Shown piece after piece: positions 17,226 through 19,916 of a stretch of DNA of 19,916 nt; position 1 is the stretch's first letter; each line of letters opens with the position of its first letter. Below the pieces are notes generated by a model that saw nothing but the letters and a program-made list of their open reading frames with translations, was not told the origin of the DNA and ran no database searches. Origin of the DNA: CAZGMC01 sp964526565 (lineage in GTDB: Bacteria > Pseudomonadota > Alphaproteobacteria > DSM-16000 > Inquilinaceae); assembly GCA_964526565.1 (NCBI GenBank), contig CAZGMC010000079.1, forward strand, positions 1-19,916. The letters are read 5' to 3'. The position numbers and the translations under genes were made by a program.

Positions 17226-17602
17226 TGCCATCCGTGGCAGCGGCACCGTTGGCTCGCCCGGCGCAGCCGGGCAGGGCCGGGTGCGCCGCGGCCCCTGGCA
17301 ATGGGCCGTGCCGACCAAGGATAATCTTATTGCTTTGACAATACAGGAAATTGCCGCAGAAACTGTGGCGCAAATGTGTCAACGAGGCGGCCGACCCGCC
17401 ATGATTCGCCTCGCGACCCGCGGACATTTGTCCCGGCGGGCGCGGCCGAGGCGGCTGGACTGTGGCGGCCAAGGCACGGCAAGTGTAGCCGAATTTGTCA
17501 CCCGGCGGAGATTCCGCTGGAAAACGATTGCACGTTCTTGATTGTTGCTTATTTTGCGTAAGGATTTGGGGACCGGTCATGGCCACAATCTGGAGAGGGG
17601 CA
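17226..17602. other. Intergenic region before the fasciclin gene
   Basis: No convincing gene. A perfect 6-bp GC hairpin (17256-17261 with 17267-17272) follows the transferase stop but lacks a T tract. An AT-richer patch holds TTGACA (17335-17340) without a good -10. Two similar elements, ATTTGTCCCGGCGG (17426-17439) and ATTTGTCACCCGGCGG (17493-17508), lie 67 bases apart on the same strand and may be regulator sites. A second AT-rich patch at 17520-17565 contains TATTTT (17550-17555) with TTGCAC 16 bases upstream, a weak promoter candidate for the next gene. Confidence 0.4.
17528..17555 (+). promoter_or_regulatory. Weak candidate promoter of the fasciclin gene
   Basis: TTGCAC (17528-17533) and TATTTT (17550-17555) are spaced 16 bases apart in a short AT-rich patch. 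Transcription would begin about 40 bases before the start codon at 17603. The -35 match is poor, so this rests mainly on position and composition. Confidence 0.3.
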
Positions 17603-18112
17603 ATGAAGAAAATGCTTGCGACGGTGGCGGTTGCCGCCGCCATGGCGTTGCCGGCGGTACCGGCGCAGTCGGCCGATATCGCCACCACGCTGCGCGTGAT
17701 GAGCGAGGTCAACGAGTTCTCGTTTGACACCTTCATCGCGGCGGCCGAGGCGGTCGGGCTGTTCGACGAGCTGGCCGACGGCGGTGCCTACTGCTCGAAC
17801 GGGTGCACCGTGTTCGCGCCGACCGACGACGCCTTCGGCCGGCTGCCGGCCGGCACCGTCGAGACCCTGCTGATGGTGGAGAACCGCCAGCAGCTGCGTG
17901 AGATCATCCAGCACCACATCCTGCCGCGGACCTTTTACCGCAGCAACATCGCCAGCCGCCAGGGCGAGTCGCTGGCCTATGACTACAGCTTCCTGCGCTA
18001 TACCGGCATCGCGACGCGCAACCTGCTGGTGGGCGATGCCGTCTTCGTCCGCGGTGACGTGGACGCCAACAACGGCGTCATCCACGTCATCGACAGCGTG
18101 ATCACGCCGTAA
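17603..18112 (+). CDS. Secreted single-domain fasciclin (FAS1) protein
   Basis: The product has 169 residues. The N-terminus is a clear Sec signal peptide (MKK, then a hydrophobic stretch MLATVAVAAAMALPAVPA), cut near residues 21-24. The rest is one FAS1 domain: H1 motif TVFAPTDDAFGRLPAG (69-84), the central HHIL segment (104-107) and the H2 motif GVIHVIDSVI (158-167). FAS1 domains mediate adhesion or ligand binding outside the membrane; bacterial single-domain forms are mostly uncharacterised. An unusual pair of cysteines, CSNGC (C64 and C68), sits just before H1 and could form a small disulfide loop in the periplasm. ATG 17603 has GGAGAGGGG just upstream; an alternative in-frame ATG at 17579 would lengthen the signal peptide. 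Confidence 0.92.
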   Translation: MKKMLATVAVAAAMALPAVPAQSADIATTLRVMSEVNEFSFDTFIAAAEAVGLFDELADGGAYCSNGCTVFAPTDDAFGRLPAGTVETLLMVENRQQLREIIQHHILPRTFYRSNIASRQGESLAYDYSFLRYTGIATRNLLVGDAVFVRGDVDANNGVIHVIDSVITP

Positions 18113-18235
18113 CGGACGCNNNNNNNNNNNNNNNNNNNNNNNNNNNNNNNNNNNNNNNNNNNNNNNNNNNNNNNNNNNNNNNNNNNNNNNNNNNNNNNNN
18201 NNNNNNNNNNNNNNNNNNNACGCCGTAACGGACGC
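18104..18235. repeat. Identical 16-mers flanking the second gap
   Basis: ACGCCGTAACGGACGC stands at 18104-18119, ending at the gap, and again at 18220-18235, starting right after it. The first copy includes the fasciclin stop codon. Either the two contigs simply overlap by 16 bases and the gap is artificial, or this is a genuine tandem duplication at a stop codon like those at 10026 and 15421. Confidence 0.95.
18120..18219. other. Assembly gap (100 N)
   Basis: Exactly 100 N, the standard placeholder. Because the flanks are identical 16-mers, little or no real sequence may be missing. Confidence 0.98.
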
Positions 18236-18237
18236 AT

Positions 18238-18268
18238 GGGCGGGGCGGCGGACTCCACCGCCCCGTCC
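18238..18268 (+). terminator. Strong GC hairpin downstream of the fasciclin gene
   Basis: Arms 18238-18248 and 18258-18268 pair over 11 positions with one G-T wobble, around a 9-base loop; the core is GGGGCGG with CCGCCCC. No T tract follows, so it may be a transcript-stabilising 3' hairpin or a non-canonical terminator. Confidence 0.4.
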
Positions 18269-18292
18269 CCCAGTTCCCCCGTCCCCCAGTCC
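18261..18292. repeat. 16-bp tandem repeat, two copies
   Basis: CCCCGTCCCCCAGTTC (18261-18276) is followed by CCCCGTCCCCCAGTCC (18277-18292), differing at one base. The first copy includes the 3' arm of the hairpin. Confidence 0.85.
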
Positions 18293-18333
18293 GTTGCCGA
18301 GCGCGACTTGCCGTTTCGCACCGCGCTGCCGAC

Positions 18334-18816
18334 ATGCCTGTCATGAGACCGGCCGAGACGCGACTGAACGAACCGGCGCCCTCCGACGCGGATACCGCGC
18401 CGCTGTACGAGCGCGACTTCGTGGCCTGGACCGAGGAACAGGCGGCCCTGTTGCGCCGCGGCAAATGGGATCTGCTCGATCTCGACAATCTGATCGAAGA
18501 GCTGGAAGGCATGGGGCGGTCGGATCGGCGGCAGCTTTATGCGCGCCTCGAAGTCCTGCTGACCCATTTCCTCAAGCGGGATTTCCAGCCCGAACGGCAC
18601 ACCCGAAGCTGGGACATTACGATCGGCGAGCAGCGGCGGCGCCTGCTGCGCCTGCTCAAGGAGAGCCCAAGTCTCAAGCATGGGCTTTCTGACCTGATCG
18701 CCGAAGCGTATCAGGGCGCCCGCGACCAGGCGGCCCTGGAAACGGGCCTGACAATCGGCACGTTCCGTGAAACCAGTCCGTATTCGACGGCGGAAATTTT
18801 CGACGGCCGCCTGTAG
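18334..18816 (+). CDS. DUF29 family protein
   Basis: The product has 160 residues. The pattern is that of DUF29: YERDFVAWTEEQAALLRRG (25-43), LDLDNLIEELEGMGRSDRRQ (48-67), then LLTHFLKRDFQPERHTRSW (74-92) and a C-terminal helical segment containing LLKESPSL. It is predicted to be soluble and mostly helical, with no signal peptide. DUF29 genes are abundant and often multi-copy in cyanobacteria and some alphaproteobacteria; their function is unknown. Two in-frame ATGs are possible (18334 and 18343), and neither has a clear ribosome binding site. It stands alone between the second gap and clpB. Confidence 0.85.
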   Translation: MPVMRPAETRLNEPAPSDADTAPLYERDFVAWTEEQAALLRRGKWDLLDLDNLIEELEGMGRSDRRQLYARLEVLLTHFLKRDFQPERHTRSWDITIGEQRRRLLRLLKESPSLKHGLSDLIAEAYQGARDQAALETGLTIGTFRETSPYSTAEIFDGRL

Positions 18817-18857
18817 CCGCACTTTGCAATAATCTTTCCAAAGTACACCGCGCCGGT

Positions 18858-18886
18858 CTTGAGCACCGGCCGCGCATGCCCATGTT
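18858..18886 (+). promoter_or_regulatory. Sigma-32 (RpoH)-type heat-shock promoter of clpB
   Basis: CTTGAG (18858-18863) and CCCATGTT (18879-18886) are separated by 15 bases, close to the heat-shock consensus CTTGAA / CCCCATnT. Transcription would begin about 85 bases before the clpB start. It fits the known RpoH control of clpB in proteobacteria. Confidence 0.5.
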
Positions 18887-18978
18887 TTCACCAGCATCCT
18901 CCCGGATCGCACATCGCTGTGGGTCATGACGGGTCCGTGCCTCCGAGAGGGCGGTCCTGCGACACGAGGAGAGGGATC

Positions 18979-19916
<938 letters not shown>

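Noticed and set aside
17256..17272. GC hairpin after the glutathione transferase gene as an intrinsic terminator
   Set aside because: Perfect 6-bp stem but no following T tract; more GC palindromes of this quality are expected by chance in such DNA.

Overview
The window looks like a chromosomal stretch from a GC-rich Gram-negative bacterium, most likely an alphaproteobacterium of the Rhodospirillales type. The reasons are strong third-position G/C bias, a DUF29 protein, an alphaproteobacterial-style etfBA pair, and a D-2-hydroxyglutarate/lactate dehydrogenase next to ETF. The taxonomic call is inference. The sequence is a draft scaffold: two 100-N gaps lie at 1370-1469 and 18120-18219. Most genes are on the + strand; only a carrier-protein/acyltransferase pair (1816-2995) is on the minus strand. 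I see no tRNA, rRNA, CRISPR array or insertion sequence.

Left part (1-4706). About 720 bases without a convincing gene precede a DJ-1/PfpI-family gene whose nucleophile cysteine is replaced by asparagine. After the first gap comes the 3' part of a receiver-domain gene whose phospho-acceptor aspartate is replaced by serine. A minus-strand pair then encodes a stand-alone acyl carrier protein and an AAC(3)-type acetyltransferase-fold protein, separated by a GC-rich 12-bp tandem repeat. Next are tlyA (rRNA 2'-O-methyltransferase) and a Phd/VapC-type toxin-antitoxin pair in visibly more AT-rich DNA.

Central part (4960-14517). Five closely spaced + strand genes form a probable operon: a P3A-type proton-pumping ATPase, a GH65 glycoside phosphorylase (ATGA overlap with the ATPase), phosphoenolpyruvate synthase, a very short 2-hydroxyacid dehydrogenase that has lost its NAD-binding domain in frame, and an FAD-dependent D-2-hydroxyacid dehydrogenase. 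Together they suggest phosphorolytic sugar use, pyruvate-to-PEP recycling, hydroxyacid oxidation and proton export. That joint role is inference.

Right part (14518-19916). etfB and etfA follow a promoter-like sequence with a 24-bp near-perfect palindrome between its -35 and -10 elements, an attractive operator candidate. ETF would accept electrons from the upstream FAD dehydrogenase and from acyl-CoA dehydrogenases elsewhere. Then come a YfcG-like glutathione transferase, a secreted single-domain fasciclin protein, the second gap (flanked by identical 16-mers), a DUF29 protein, and the 5' part of clpB behind a sigma-32-like promoter.

The best leads are the Rossmann-less dehydrogenase, the etf operator palindrome, the ACP/AAC(3)-like pair, the two proteins lacking their signature catalytic residue (DJ-1-like and receiver), and a recurring pattern of short tandem duplications at or just after stop codons.
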